Virus record (IMG/VR): IMGVR_UViG_3300033179_000003
Coordinates: 1-58,223 of that record
DNA from: a virus
DNA length: 58,223 nt
Strand: one strand, 5' to 3'
Shown: one piece after another, positions 46,113 to 55,201 of the stretch
Layout: each line of letters begins with the position of its first letter
How positions within the stretch are numbered: position 1 is the stretch's first letter
Translations under genes and position numbers: made by a program
The notes under the pieces: model-generated
The model's database searches: none
What the model saw: the letters and a program-made list of their open reading frames with translations, nothing else
What the model was told of the DNA's origin: nothing

Positions 46113-46369
46113 AATACCACTTAACAGAAATTTCAGATTTACTTGACGCTGACTTGCTCGGAGCTTTACAAAGCTGTGAGGCTGCTTTAACTTTGCGTCA
46201 ACGTGCGTCTGAGCATGATAAATTTAATATTGATAGAGAGATTGATGGTAAGACTGTTAAGAAAATGGAATTTCCACCTATTAACCCACAATTTACATTA
46301 ATGTATAATGAAATATTAGCTGAAATTGAAAAGAGAAAATTGGAAGTGATACAAAATGCAAATGTTTAA
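46109..46369 (+). CDS. Small hypothetical late protein
   Basis: This encodes 86 residues from a GTG overlapping the previous stop (GTGA). It is helical (LLDADLLGALQSCEAALTLRQRAS) and overlaps the scaffold start by 14 bases. The function is unknown. Confidence 0.55.
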   Translation: MKYHLTEISDLLDADLLGALQSCEAALTLRQRASEHDKFNIDREIDGKTVKKMEFPPINPQFTLMYNEILAEIEKRKLEVIQNANV

Positions 46370-47333
46370 AAATTCAATCCTCAGATACTTAAATAGTGCC
46401 GCTACCTTTGATGCTGAAAACGAAGGTAAGAGTGCAGCACAGTTACAACGCGAAGCTATTGCGGCAAGTGTCGTAACAGCTAAGGAAGATGATAATAAGC
46501 AAGATGATAGCAATAAGGAGGACGATAACAAAGAAGAAGACAAGGAAGACGATGAAGAAAATAAAGATGAAAAGGACGAAGAAGACGAAGACGACGAAGG
46601 CGAAAAGCCACCAGCTAATGAGACAGAAGAACAAAAGATTGCACGATTAGCTCAAGAAAAAGAACAAGCTAAAGAACAGCGCAAACAAGATCGCATTCAA
46701 AAGCGAATTGATAAGCTAGTTGCTGAGCGAGATTTAACTCGGACTGAAAATGAAGAGTTAAAGAAACAACTTGCTGCTAAAGCTGTTGAAGGCTTAACCG
46801 AAGAAGAGGTTAACGCTAGAGCTAAAAAGATTGCCGAAGATATTGTTAATGAGCGTCGTACCGCTGACACTCAAAAGCAATTTGAAAAGGATTGCGATAT
46901 TCTTCAGAAGGAAGCGGTTAAAGTAAATAAAAAGTTCAATGATGATGTTAACTTAATGGCGCAAGAGGTTGCTCCTATTCCTGCCATTATGATTGGAATT
47001 TTAGTTGATTTAGACAATGAAAATGGTGGTAAGGTTTTAAACTATCTTACTCAGAATGTTGATGAATATGAAGATATTTATAGTTTATCAGAAGGACGAA
47101 TGACAGCTAAGTTGATTAGATTGTCTGATAAGATTAAGGCTGAAGAAGATAAAGCTAAGGCCGGTAAGAAAAAAGAGCATTCTAACGTTCCACCTCCTGT
47201 TACTCCCGTAAATGAGGGAAGGGATGTTCGAACAGCTAATGCTATTCCTAGCAATCCGACTAAGAATATGGATGATTTTGTTAGGATTAGAAATGCGCAA
47301 GAGGCTGAGCGAAGGAAGCAAAGAGGATATTGA
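46356..47333 (+). CDS. Scaffolding protein candidate
   Basis: This encodes 325 residues placed just before the coat gene. After about 40 residues comes an extremely acidic run of Asp, Glu, Lys and Asn, then a long charged coiled coil (ARLAQEKEQAKEQRKQDR, LTRTENEELKKQLAAKAV). The C-terminus is basic and ends RIRNAQEAERRKQRGY, as in the coat-binding tails of scaffolds. It directs procapsid assembly and is then lost or cleaved. The call rests on position and composition. Confidence 0.75.
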   Translation: MQMFKNSILRYLNSAATFDAENEGKSAAQLQREAIAASVVTAKEDDNKQDDSNKEDDNKEEDKEDDEENKDEKDEEDEDDEGEKPPANETEEQKIARLAQEKEQAKEQRKQDRIQKRIDKLVAERDLTRTENEELKKQLAAKAVEGLTEEEVNARAKKIAEDIVNERRTADTQKQFEKDCDILQKEAVKVNKKFNDDVNLMAQEVAPIPAIMIGILVDLDNENGGKVLNYLTQNVDEYEDIYSLSEGRMTAKLIRLSDKIKAEEDKAKAGKKKEHSNVPPPVTPVNEGRDVRTANAIPSNPTKNMDDFVRIRNAQEAERRKQRGY

Positions 47334-47336
47334 GTT

Positions 47337-47978
47337 TTGATTTGTATTTACGCAATTATTAATATTATTGACGATAAACAATATGTTGGTCAAGCTAAAG
47401 ATAGAGATTATAGGTGGAAAGAACATCGTAAGCAGTTAAGAGGATATTATCATCATAATTTATATTTACAACGTGCTTGGTGTAAATATGGTGAAAGTAA
47501 TTTTGTTTTTGTTGTTCTTGAAGTATTGGACGACGCAAGTAAGTTAAACGAACGTGAAACTTATTGGGCAAATCTTCTTAAAGCCGAATACAATATTGCT
47601 CCTGCTGGCGGAAGTATGAGAGGATATAAGCATACTGATGAAGCTAGAGCTAATATGAGTAAGGCCAATAAAACTAAGCATTCCAAAGAACATAAACAAA
47701 AAATGTCAGAGCGCATGAAAGGCAATCAATTTAATACTGGTAGGAAACAATCACTAGAACATATTGAAAAAAGAGCTATTGTTCATAGAGGAAAAATAAC
47801 ATCAGAAGAAACAAAAGCTAAAATATCTGCTTCTAATATAGGGCAAAAGCGATCCGAAGAAGCTAGGAAAAATATGTCTACGTCTGCTAAAAATAAACCT
47901 CCTGTTTCAGAAGAGACACGTAAAAAACTTTCGGAAGCAGCTAAAAAGCAGTGGCAACACTACTTGACAGAAATTTAA
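47337..47978 (+). CDS. GIY-YIG homing endonuclease with NUMOD3 repeats
   Basis: This encodes 213 residues from a TTG. IYAIINIIDDKQYVGQAKD is the GIY-YIG motif; ERETYW near residue 73 holds the catalytic Glu; NUMOD3-like repeats follow (DEARANMSKANK, EARKNMSTSAK). It sits as a free-standing mobile gene between scaffold and coat genes, where phage endonucleases often insert. Confidence 0.85.
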   Translation: MICIYAIINIIDDKQYVGQAKDRDYRWKEHRKQLRGYYHHNLYLQRAWCKYGESNFVFVVLEVLDDASKLNERETYWANLLKAEYNIAPAGGSMRGYKHTDEARANMSKANKTKHSKEHKQKMSERMKGNQFNTGRKQSLEHIEKRAIVHRGKITSEETKAKISASNIGQKRSEEARKNMSTSAKNKPPVSEETRKKLSEAAKKQWQHYLTEI

Positions 47979-48158
47979 AAATCAGATTGAGTGTGGGCAA
48001 ATAGCTTTCTTTGTTGAGCATATCAACACTGCCTCTGGTCTAGGTCGCCTTAGTCCGACGTTAAATTGGCTCTGATGGCTTGTTAAAATAGATTGTCACA
48101 AGCGCAATCATTTTCCATCAGAACATTTTAAACCAATTTAACTCAAAGGATTAATAAC
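47979..48158 (+). other. Coat gene leader with hairpins
   Basis: This is 180 bases without a gene. Nested helices TCTGATGG/CCATCAGA (48071-48078, 48115-48122) and GATTG/CAATC (48091-48095, 48105-48109) lie 36 bases before the coat start. They may stabilise or regulate the coat mRNA. One TGTGGGCAA copy lies at 47992. Confidence 0.4.
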
Positions 48159-49409
48159 TTGGCCAACCTTTACCTCACGATTGATATGATCACCGCAGAA
48201 GCGGTGCGTTTATTTAAAAACTCTAACATGTTCATTATGAACATGGATACTCAGTACGATAGTCAGTTTGCTATCGATGGCGCTAAGATTGGCGATACTT
48301 TGCGTATTCGTCTGCCTTCGGACTTTATCGTTACCGATGGTCCGGCAATGCAGTTGCAGGATAATACGCAGCAGTTTACGTCTTTAACTGTTAGCTCTCA
48401 GAAGAATGTGGCAACTCCGTACACTACTGCTGAGCGCACTATGAGCATTGATAATTATTCTGAATTGGTTATGGCTCCCATGATCAATGCTCTTGCTGGT
48501 AAGGTTGCTCTTGATATTATGCTTGGTTCTGAAGGTGGCGTTTGCAACTTTGTCAGTAATGTTGATGGTGCTGGCAAGATTATTTCTCCTACTTCTGATC
48601 AGTTCTTGCAGGCTAATGCTATCCTTGACGATAATTCGGCTGATGATATGGACAGACGAATTGTTAATGATCCTACTACCGATGCGCGCACTACTACTGC
48701 ACTTCAGGGATTGCTTAATCCTACACCAGAAATTAGTGCTCAATTCCGCTCCGGTAAGATGAAGTCTGGTCTTGGTTATGCACGTTGGTTCCGTGATCAG
48801 ACTGTAATCAAACATACTTCTGGTGCTTATGCTGCTGCTGTGACTGTTGCTGGTGGTGGTCAAACCACTGGTACTAGCGGTGGCAACATTACCGTTTCGG
48901 CTATGCCGGGCGGTAGCAACCTTAAGCAGGGTGATATTATTACCTTTGGTGGTGTCAACGCTGTTAACCGTGTCACTAAGCAGAGCTTAGGAACACTGAG
49001 GCAGTTTGTTGTTACTGCTGACGTTGCTGCTGGTGCTGTGACCATTCCGGTTTATCCCGGTCTTATTCCTTCGGCTACTGGCGTTGCTGGTGGTCCTGAT
49101 CAACAGTATCAAACTGTTGATGCTTCCCCGCTTAATGGCGCTGCTGTGACCATGGTTACTCAGTCTGGTGAGGTTTATCGCAAGTCGATTGCCTACACTC
49201 AGAAGGCAGTGACTATGGCTAGTGCCGATCTTGTGTTGCCTAAGAAGGCAATTGAGGAAGGTGCTAGGGCAAACTATGATGGTATTAGCTGCCGCATTAT
49301 TACTGACTACTTGCCTAATAGTGACCAGTTGGCAACGCGAGTTGACGTGTTGTTCGGGAAAAAGTACATAAGGCCCGAATGGCTCTGTGTGGTTGCTGAC
49401 AAAGTTTAG
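48159..49409 (+). CDS. Major capsid protein, P22 coat-like
   Basis: This encodes 416 residues from a TTG preceded by AAAGGATTAATAAC. The N-terminus (MANLYLTIDMITAEAVRLFKN) and TPYTTAERTMSIDNYSELVMAPMINALAGKVALDIM fit the P22 gp5 group. A Gly/Thr-rich region (residues about 230-330) would be the inserted I-domain. Codons are more GC-rich and uniform than average, as expected for the most abundant protein. It builds the icosahedral head. Confidence 0.9.
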   Translation: MANLYLTIDMITAEAVRLFKNSNMFIMNMDTQYDSQFAIDGAKIGDTLRIRLPSDFIVTDGPAMQLQDNTQQFTSLTVSSQKNVATPYTTAERTMSIDNYSELVMAPMINALAGKVALDIMLGSEGGVCNFVSNVDGAGKIISPTSDQFLQANAILDDNSADDMDRRIVNDPTTDARTTTALQGLLNPTPEISAQFRSGKMKSGLGYARWFRDQTVIKHTSGAYAAAVTVAGGGQTTGTSGGNITVSAMPGGSNLKQGDIITFGGVNAVNRVTKQSLGTLRQFVVTADVAAGAVTIPVYPGLIPSATGVAGGPDQQYQTVDASPLNGAAVTMVTQSGEVYRKSIAYTQKAVTMASADLVLPKKAIEEGARANYDGISCRIITDYLPNSDQLATRVDVLFGKKYIRPEWLCVVADKV

Positions 49410-49429
49410 CCTAACTTATACATATAAAG

Positions 49430-49455
49430 CAGGAGGGAAAAGCCAAACCCTCCTG
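49430..49455 (+). terminator. Hairpin after the coat gene
   Basis: Eight-base perfect arms CAGGAGGG/CCCTCCTG flank a ten-base loop directly after the coat stop, followed by only two T. It is probably a partial terminator or a 3' stability element that raises coat mRNA over downstream genes. Confidence 0.55.
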
Positions 49456-49476
49456 TTCCCACATGGAGAATTTTAA

Positions 49477-49791
49477 ATGGCTCAAGCAAGTTTCCCAGAA
49501 CCTAAATCTTTAAAATTACTCGAAATTGGTGACGGTATGGATCATATTCAAAAAAAGTATACGCTAGAAAATCCACATCCGGGTTATGGCACTGATCCTA
49601 ATATTATCAATGAATATGGTCATACTCTATATCCAAAGTGGGTCGATAGTAAAATTGAAGGAAAAAGGATTATTGTAAATAGTCCTATGGAAGAAGCACA
49701 GCATACTGAAGTTGAGGAAAAGAAAGAAGAGAAAAAAGTTAAAAAAGAAGCATCTAAAGAAGAACCTAAAGCTCCTGATGGTTGGAAGTAA
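49477..49791 (+). CDS. Small late protein
   Basis: This encodes 104 residues. The N-terminal 70 residues have an ENPHPGYGTDPNIINEYGHTLYPKWV core; the rest is a Lys/Glu run ending PKAPDGWK. Similar proteins lie after coat genes in P22-like phages. It shares a TAATG junction with the next gene. The function is unknown. Confidence 0.6.
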   Translation: MAQASFPEPKSLKLLEIGDGMDHIQKKYTLENPHPGYGTDPNIINEYGHTLYPKWVDSKIEGKRIIVNSPMEEAQHTEVEEKKEEKKVKKEASKEEPKAPDGWK

Positions 49792-50774
49792 TGACAACAG
49801 CACGCGACTTTATATTGCTCGCATTAAAAGAGAGTGGCGTGCTAGGTGTCGGGCAATCTCCGTTACCGGAAGATATTAACGATTGCTTTACTCTATTAAA
49901 CAGAATGTTGGCCCAATGGCAGAAGAAGCGATGGATTGTTCCTTCGCTTTACGATATTTCTGCCATAGGTAACAGTCAAAAATCAAATTTAATTGGTCCC
50001 GGTCAATATTACAATGCAGCTAGACCAGACAAAATTCAGGCTGCTTATTTTATTCAAATAACAGGTAATTCACAATCTAATCCTGTTAGCTTTCCTCTAT
50101 CTCCTATCTGGAGCTATGAGAATTATTCAAATATTACATTAAAACAATTAAACAGTTGGCCACAATTCTTTTTCTATGATGCTGCCTTTCCATACGGCAA
50201 TGTGTTTATTTGGCCTATCCCGACTTCGCAGTATGAAATTCATTTAATAGTCAAAAGTCCAATTGGATTTACTATTGAAATTCAAGATGGCACTATTAAA
50301 ACGGCTGGTGCTGGATATGTCAACGGTGCTTATTTAAATGTTCCATTAATTAATTTAACCGGATTTGGCTCTGGTGCAACGGCGGATATTACCGTTGCTG
50401 GTGGAATAGTTACAATATTCACATTAAATAATCCGGGTGACGGATATAAAATTAATGACAATCTGTCAGTAAATAACGTTAGCTTAGGAGGCACTGGTGC
50501 GGGCTTAGTGTGGGTAGTCAATAACGTCACTGACGATTTAAATGCTGTATTTAATATGCCTCCTGAGTATGAAGAGGCTATCCATTATAATTTGTGTATT
50601 CGCATTAGCAGCATGTATCAATATCCAGTTAATGCAATACAAGCTGGTTTAGCTAAGTTAGCATTGAATACGATTAAGATAGCGAACGCTCAAATTCCGA
50701 CGCTAGAAATGCCTAGGTCGCTTAAAAGTAATCGTGGAAATAACTTTTATATTTTCAACGCGGATAGCTTTTAA
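49791..50774 (+). CDS. gp4-like tail accessory factor with inserted beta domain
   Basis: This encodes 327 residues. The flanks match P22 gp4-type head-completion proteins: MTTARDFILLALKESGVLGVGQSPLPEDINDCFTLLNRMLAQWQ at the start and PPEYEEAIHYNLCIRISSMY near residue 260. Residues about 165-245 are an extra Gly-rich domain (GAGYVNGAYLNVPL, GSGATADITVAGGIVTIF, GDGYKINDNLS) typical of phage tail fibres. It would attach the tail to the portal while displaying an added beta module. Confidence 0.8.
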   Translation: MTTARDFILLALKESGVLGVGQSPLPEDINDCFTLLNRMLAQWQKKRWIVPSLYDISAIGNSQKSNLIGPGQYYNAARPDKIQAAYFIQITGNSQSNPVSFPLSPIWSYENYSNITLKQLNSWPQFFFYDAAFPYGNVFIWPIPTSQYEIHLIVKSPIGFTIEIQDGTIKTAGAGYVNGAYLNVPLINLTGFGSGATADITVAGGIVTIFTLNNPGDGYKINDNLSVNNVSLGGTGAGLVWVVNNVTDDLNAVFNMPPEYEEAIHYNLCIRISSMYQYPVNAIQAGLAKLALNTIKIANAQIPTLEMPRSLKSNRGNNFYIFNADSF

Positions 50775-52267
50775 TGCCTCGCGTTAAACTATCATCTAAT
50801 CCTTATTCAGGCAAGAGCGTCATAGCCTCTGGTCAAGAGCGAGTTAACTTATACGCTGAATTAAATACCGACCCTAACGCTCCTGTTCAAGTGACACACT
50901 ATCCAACACCGGGAACTAGCCTATTTTCATTACCAAGTATTGTTAAGAAAGCTAGAGGTTCCTATCGAACTAGTCTTGGTACTGCATTTTATGTTGTTGG
51001 TCAGAATGTTTACTTCTTAACATCAACTCACAACTTAGTTTTTATTGGAGCTATCGCAGATAGACAAAGCCAAGTTTATATGGTGGATAATGGATTAGTT
51101 TGTGTATTGGTCGATGGTCTTAACGGATATGTGATTGATTTGCCCACAAATACAATTGGCATTATTACCGATCCTAATTTTTATCCTGCTGATTTTGTTG
51201 TATTACTTGACACATTTTTTATATTTAATCGCGCTGGAACAACTCAATTTTTCATCAGCATTTCAAATGCTAGTTATGTGTTACTAACAACCACTGGTGC
51301 TTTTGATCCGCTCGACATTGCTGCTAAAGCTGGTTTTAATGACCCTATTGTGGGCATAACAGCAGTACATCGCGAATTACAATTAATAGGTGCATTAACA
51401 ACTGAAATTTGGATAGGAACCGGAGCGGCTGATTTCTTCTTTCAGGAAGTTCAAGGTGCATTTATTAATCATGGTTGCGCTGCTCAATATTCAATAGCTA
51501 CGCAAGATGTTTTAGCATTCTTTATTATGCAAGATCAACAGGGAAGCGGAATTGTTGTTCAGCTTCAAGGCTATGATGTAGTTGAAATATCAACTCCTAA
51601 GATTGTATCTGAATTTAAAAGTTATGCTGATTTATCTGATGCAATAGGCATGTGCTTTCAAATTGAGGATCATTCTTATTATGCTATTGTATTTCCAACA
51701 GCTAATAAAGGTTGGTTATATGATCTAACTACTAGTAATGCAACAGGAACAAAAGTTTGGAGTGAGTGGAATTGGACAGACGGAAATGGAAATTTAAATA
51801 GACCTAGGGCCAATTGCTGTATGTTTGCTTATGGGTCTAATTTAGTTGGTGATTGGGAAACTGGCAATTTACTTAAACTGGATATTAATACCTATACAGA
51901 TTATACAGATGTTAATACTGTAAACACCACTGGAGCAGTAGGACCGATTACTAGAATAATAACATTCCCACACATGATAAATAATAATTTTAAAGTTACA
52001 TATAAAAGTTTTGACGTTGATATCGAAACAGGAACATCTGGTGAAGGTTTAGACCCTCAGATATTTTTAAGTTGGTCTAATGATAAAGGCAAGACTTACG
52101 GTAATCAAATTGCCCAAAGCATGGGAATGATTGGAGATTATTTAGCTGTACCAGCTTGGAATAGATTAGGACAAGCAAGAGATAGGATATTTAAATTAAG
52201 TTGGTCAGAACCTGTTAAGACTTCAATCAATGGTGCATTTGTTGAATTTACACAATCGAGTGCCTAA
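50774..52267 (+). CDS. gp10-like tail hub/DNA stabilisation protein
   Basis: This encodes 497 residues. The opening (SSNPYSGKSVIASGQERVNLYAELN...YPTPGTSLFS) and the overall repeated beta pattern match the P22 gp10-type packaged-DNA stabilisation protein. It plugs the portal after packaging and forms part of the tail hub. It overlaps both neighbours by a single base. Confidence 0.85.
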   Translation: MPRVKLSSNPYSGKSVIASGQERVNLYAELNTDPNAPVQVTHYPTPGTSLFSLPSIVKKARGSYRTSLGTAFYVVGQNVYFLTSTHNLVFIGAIADRQSQVYMVDNGLVCVLVDGLNGYVIDLPTNTIGIITDPNFYPADFVVLLDTFFIFNRAGTTQFFISISNASYVLLTTTGAFDPLDIAAKAGFNDPIVGITAVHRELQLIGALTTEIWIGTGAADFFFQEVQGAFINHGCAAQYSIATQDVLAFFIMQDQQGSGIVVQLQGYDVVEISTPKIVSEFKSYADLSDAIGMCFQIEDHSYYAIVFPTANKGWLYDLTTSNATGTKVWSEWNWTDGNGNLNRPRANCCMFAYGSNLVGDWETGNLLKLDINTYTDYTDVNTVNTTGAVGPITRIITFPHMINNNFKVTYKSFDVDIETGTSGEGLDPQIFLSWSNDKGKTYGNQIAQSMGMIGDYLAVPAWNRLGQARDRIFKLSWSEPVKTSINGAFVEFTQSSA

Positions 52268-52575
52268 TGACTAGACCTGTACCAAATACAAACTCGCCAT
52301 TGGTTGATAAGAATGGAAAGATTATTAATCCTTGGAATATTTGGTTTCAGCAGTTTTCGCAGCAAGCTCCTAAAGTAGTTACTATCAATGTTGCTACTAG
52401 TCCCTATAAAGCTAATAATTTTGGTACAGTAATTATTAGTGGAACAGTTGTAAAACTAACTAGAGGATTAGTTACTATAACATTTGGTACTGTAGCTAAT
52501 TTAATGATGCCTGTTAGCATTGGAGATATTGTTAGTTGGACTACCGCAAGCTCTGTACAATTTTGGGAGACTTAA
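52267..52575 (+). CDS. Small tail-region protein
   Basis: This encodes 102 residues. VDKNGKIINPWNIWFQQFSQQ is a motif common in short proteins that follow tail hub genes; the rest is beta-rich. The likely role is a minor structural or tail needle-associated protein, by position only. Confidence 0.65.
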   Translation: MTRPVPNTNSPLVDKNGKIINPWNIWFQQFSQQAPKVVTINVATSPYKANNFGTVIISGTVVKLTRGLVTITFGTVANLMMPVSIGDIVSWTTASSVQFWET

Positions 52576-52578
52576 TAA

Positions 52579-53064
52579 ATGGAATTTAACTTAGATTGCG
52601 AAGTTAAAGCAATTAATAATTTAAATCCAATCATTAAATTGAATATGAGTGCTCTCTCAACCAGTGATAAAGTCTTCACTCTTGAAACTTGGATGAAAGA
52701 ACAGCCTCAGTTAAATTTAAAAGTTGTAAATTACTTTTCTTATGGTGTATATGCAAGAGAGCTTCATATTCCCGCTGGCACTCTACTTACAGGTGAAATT
52801 CACAAGTTTGAAAACTTCAACATTCTATCTCAAGGTGAAATATCTGTTTTAACTGAAGATGGTATGAAACGAGTAAATGCACCATTTAGTGTTGTATCGC
52901 CTCCGGGCACTAAGCGAATAGCATTTGCCCACACTGATTGTATTTGGACTACTATTCATGGGACTTTTGAAAAGGACGTGGATAAGATCAAGGAAATGTT
53001 TATAGCATTTGATGAAAATGAATATCTGCTTAATTGTGGGCAATTAGAATTAGGATTGAATTGA
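52579..53064 (+). CDS. Cupin-like phage protein
   Basis: This encodes 161 residues. Residues about 50-125 fit a cupin beta barrel: YGVYARELHIPAGTLLTGEIHKFENFNILSQGEISVLTEDGMKRV, then FSVVSPPGTKRIAFAHTDCIWTTIHGT, with two His in metal-ligand-like positions. Such genes recur between tail genes in T7-like and P22-like phages. The function in the virion is unknown. Confidence 0.75.
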   Translation: MEFNLDCEVKAINNLNPIIKLNMSALSTSDKVFTLETWMKEQPQLNLKVVNYFSYGVYARELHIPAGTLLTGEIHKFENFNILSQGEISVLTEDGMKRVNAPFSVVSPPGTKRIAFAHTDCIWTTIHGTFEKDVDKIKEMFIAFDENEYLLNCGQLELGLN

Positions 53065-53819
53065 TGTTCGATAGCAAGGTCAAATTTGAATTTGAATTTA
53101 TTGATCCTTGCTTATGCAATGCATGGGTAGCTACAGCAATTGTTGGTGCTGGCGTCTTAGGTGCTGGCGCTAGTATTTATGGAGCTAACAAGGCTGCTGA
53201 AGCTCAGACAAGTGCTGCTAACACTGCTGCAAATACTTCTTTAAATATGTATAATACTACTCGCAGTGATCTGTCTCCTTATCGTGATATCGGTGGTGTT
53301 GCTTCAGGTCAATTAACTTCACGCTTGTCTGATTTAACTAGTCCAATTGTAATGGATCAAGCAACATTAGAGAAAACTCCAGGTTATCAATTTAATTTAA
53401 CGCAAGGTCAAAAAGCTGTTCAAAATAGTGCAGCAGCTAGAGGATTAGGAACTTCAGGAGCGGCATTAAAAGGTGCTGCTACGTTTGCCACTGGTTTAGC
53501 TGATAGCACTTATCAAAATCAATTTAATAATGCTGTTACTAATCAAACTAATGCTTATAATCGACTTAAGGCTTTGGTCGATACTGGTGAAAATGCTAGT
53601 GCTCAGACAGGCAGTGCAGGAACAGCAGCGGCTAATACAGCAGCAGGAGCACAAATAGGTGCAGGTAATGCACAAGCAGCAGCGGCTAATGCAACAGGAA
53701 CAAGTTTAAGCAATCTTGCTAATAATATTGGCGGATATGCGGCGTATAAGGGATTGTACGGGTCTAGTGGTAATAGTTCACCGGGATTAATGCCGCCTAG
53801 TAATGTTGGGATAGGATAA
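53064..53819 (+). CDS. Ejection-type internal virion protein
   Basis: This encodes 251 residues; the start at 53064 overlaps the previous stop. Ala/Gly/Thr/Asn-rich with hydrophobic stretches (TAIVGAGVLGAGASIYGANKAAEAQTSAAN) and a conserved-style core (LEKTPGYQFNLTQGQKAVQNSAAARGLGTSG). This is the pattern of gp7-like DNA ejection proteins. It would leave the head with DNA and help cross the envelope. Confidence 0.75.
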   Translation: MFDSKVKFEFEFIDPCLCNAWVATAIVGAGVLGAGASIYGANKAAEAQTSAANTAANTSLNMYNTTRSDLSPYRDIGGVASGQLTSRLSDLTSPIVMDQATLEKTPGYQFNLTQGQKAVQNSAAARGLGTSGAALKGAATFATGLADSTYQNQFNNAVTNQTNAYNRLKALVDTGENASAQTGSAGTAAANTAAGAQIGAGNAQAAAANATGTSLSNLANNIGGYAAYKGLYGSSGNSSPGLMPPSNVGIG

Positions 53820-55201
53820 TGGCTGAAATTGATACTAGCAGCTATTTAAAACCAACTGCTCAACCATCATTGCTTAGCAATGTTCAGCAGTTTGGCAATA
53901 TTCAAGCTCAAAAACTAGGTATTGATCAAGCTAAATTAGATCAAGCTAATCAAGCTTTAGGTTATATGGTGCGAGCTATGGGCAGTCTTGGCCCTAATGC
54001 TAGTAAAGAGGATTACGCTAAAGCTGCTCAAAATGCTGTTGATCAAGGCTTAGTTCCACAGCAGCAAGAGAATGTTTTCTTACAACAGTTGCAATCTGCT
54101 CCTGATAGTCCGACTTTCTATAAGCAATTTATGTCGTCTGCTATGGAAGGTCAAAAGCAGATTGAATTACATACGGGGATTAATAGTCAACAGAATGACC
54201 AATCAACGCAATATCAAGGTAAAATTAATCCTTTAACTGGTGGGTTTCAATCTGCTACACAAGCTCCTACTCAAATACCTCCGGGAACCCCCACTGTTAA
54301 CGAAGCGCAGCAACGTGGCTATGTAGGCGCGCAAGGGCCTTCAGGGTTCGTTAATTCTCAACAGCCTGCTAGGCTACCTATTGCCACTCCAAACGCATCA
54401 ACAATGTCGCCAGCCTCGGCAAACACCACTCCACGGCAAGCCCTCCCTGTTGCTTCGCCTTCTGCTGCTCCGTTGCCTGCTGGTCCTGTCAATTCTGCTA
54501 TTAATGGGCAATCTTCAAACTTTGGTGGTAAAGTTGTAGGGGCAACTGTTGAACCAAATAAGCCTGCTTTTATTCCTAGTGAGCCTAAACCTATGTTTGA
54601 GGAAGGTAAAAAATTATACACCAATGATCAATTGATGGCTACTCAAAAAGCAACTTCTCTTAAGCCATTAGAAGAGGCTTATGATTTAGCTAAAAATGTT
54701 GCAACTGGTGCAGGAACAGAAACTTTAAATAAAGCTAGAGCATACCTTACTAATGCTGGTTTAATGTCTGCTGATGAAAAAAATCCAACTGTTGTTTATC
54801 AAATGCTAAACAAAAACCTAGCTCAATTTATTGATAAAAATGGTTCTCGTTCTGATGCTGACTTAGCCGTTAAAGAAAGTGGCAACGCTAATGCCAAAAC
54901 GCAATTACAACCCGCTTTACTTCATATGGTTCAAAAAATTATAGGTCGCGAAAGAATTGAGATTGCCAGAGCACAATCATTTAAAGGAAATGATTATGAA
55001 AACTATCCAACTCATTCTGCGTCTTTCCCCACAAGTCAAGATGAACGAGCATATGCTTTAGATAAAATGCCTCCTAATGAAGCTAGAACTTTATATTCAG
55101 ATATGAAAGCTAAGGCACTTAAGGGCAATGCAGAAGGCGTTAAGTTTATTAAATCTTTAAATAATGCCGTTCAATTACATCTGGTTAATGGATTGCAATA
55201 A
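53819..55201 (+). CDS. Ejection-type internal virion protein
   Basis: This encodes 460 residues between the gp7-like and the large ejection genes. Gln/Ala-rich helices open it (VQQFGNIQAQKLGIDQAKLDQANQAL), a Pro/Ser/Ala-rich disordered centre follows (about 140-250), and helices close it. It resembles gp20-type proteins by position and composition. Confidence 0.65.
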   Translation: MAEIDTSSYLKPTAQPSLLSNVQQFGNIQAQKLGIDQAKLDQANQALGYMVRAMGSLGPNASKEDYAKAAQNAVDQGLVPQQQENVFLQQLQSAPDSPTFYKQFMSSAMEGQKQIELHTGINSQQNDQSTQYQGKINPLTGGFQSATQAPTQIPPGTPTVNEAQQRGYVGAQGPSGFVNSQQPARLPIATPNASTMSPASANTTPRQALPVASPSAAPLPAGPVNSAINGQSSNFGGKVVGATVEPNKPAFIPSEPKPMFEEGKKLYTNDQLMATQKATSLKPLEEAYDLAKNVATGAGTETLNKARAYLTNAGLMSADEKNPTVVYQMLNKNLAQFIDKNGSRSDADLAVKESGNANAKTQLQPALLHMVQKIIGRERIEIARAQSFKGNDYENYPTHSASFPTSQDERAYALDKMPPNEARTLYSDMKAKALKGNAEGVKFIKSLNNAVQLHLVNGLQ

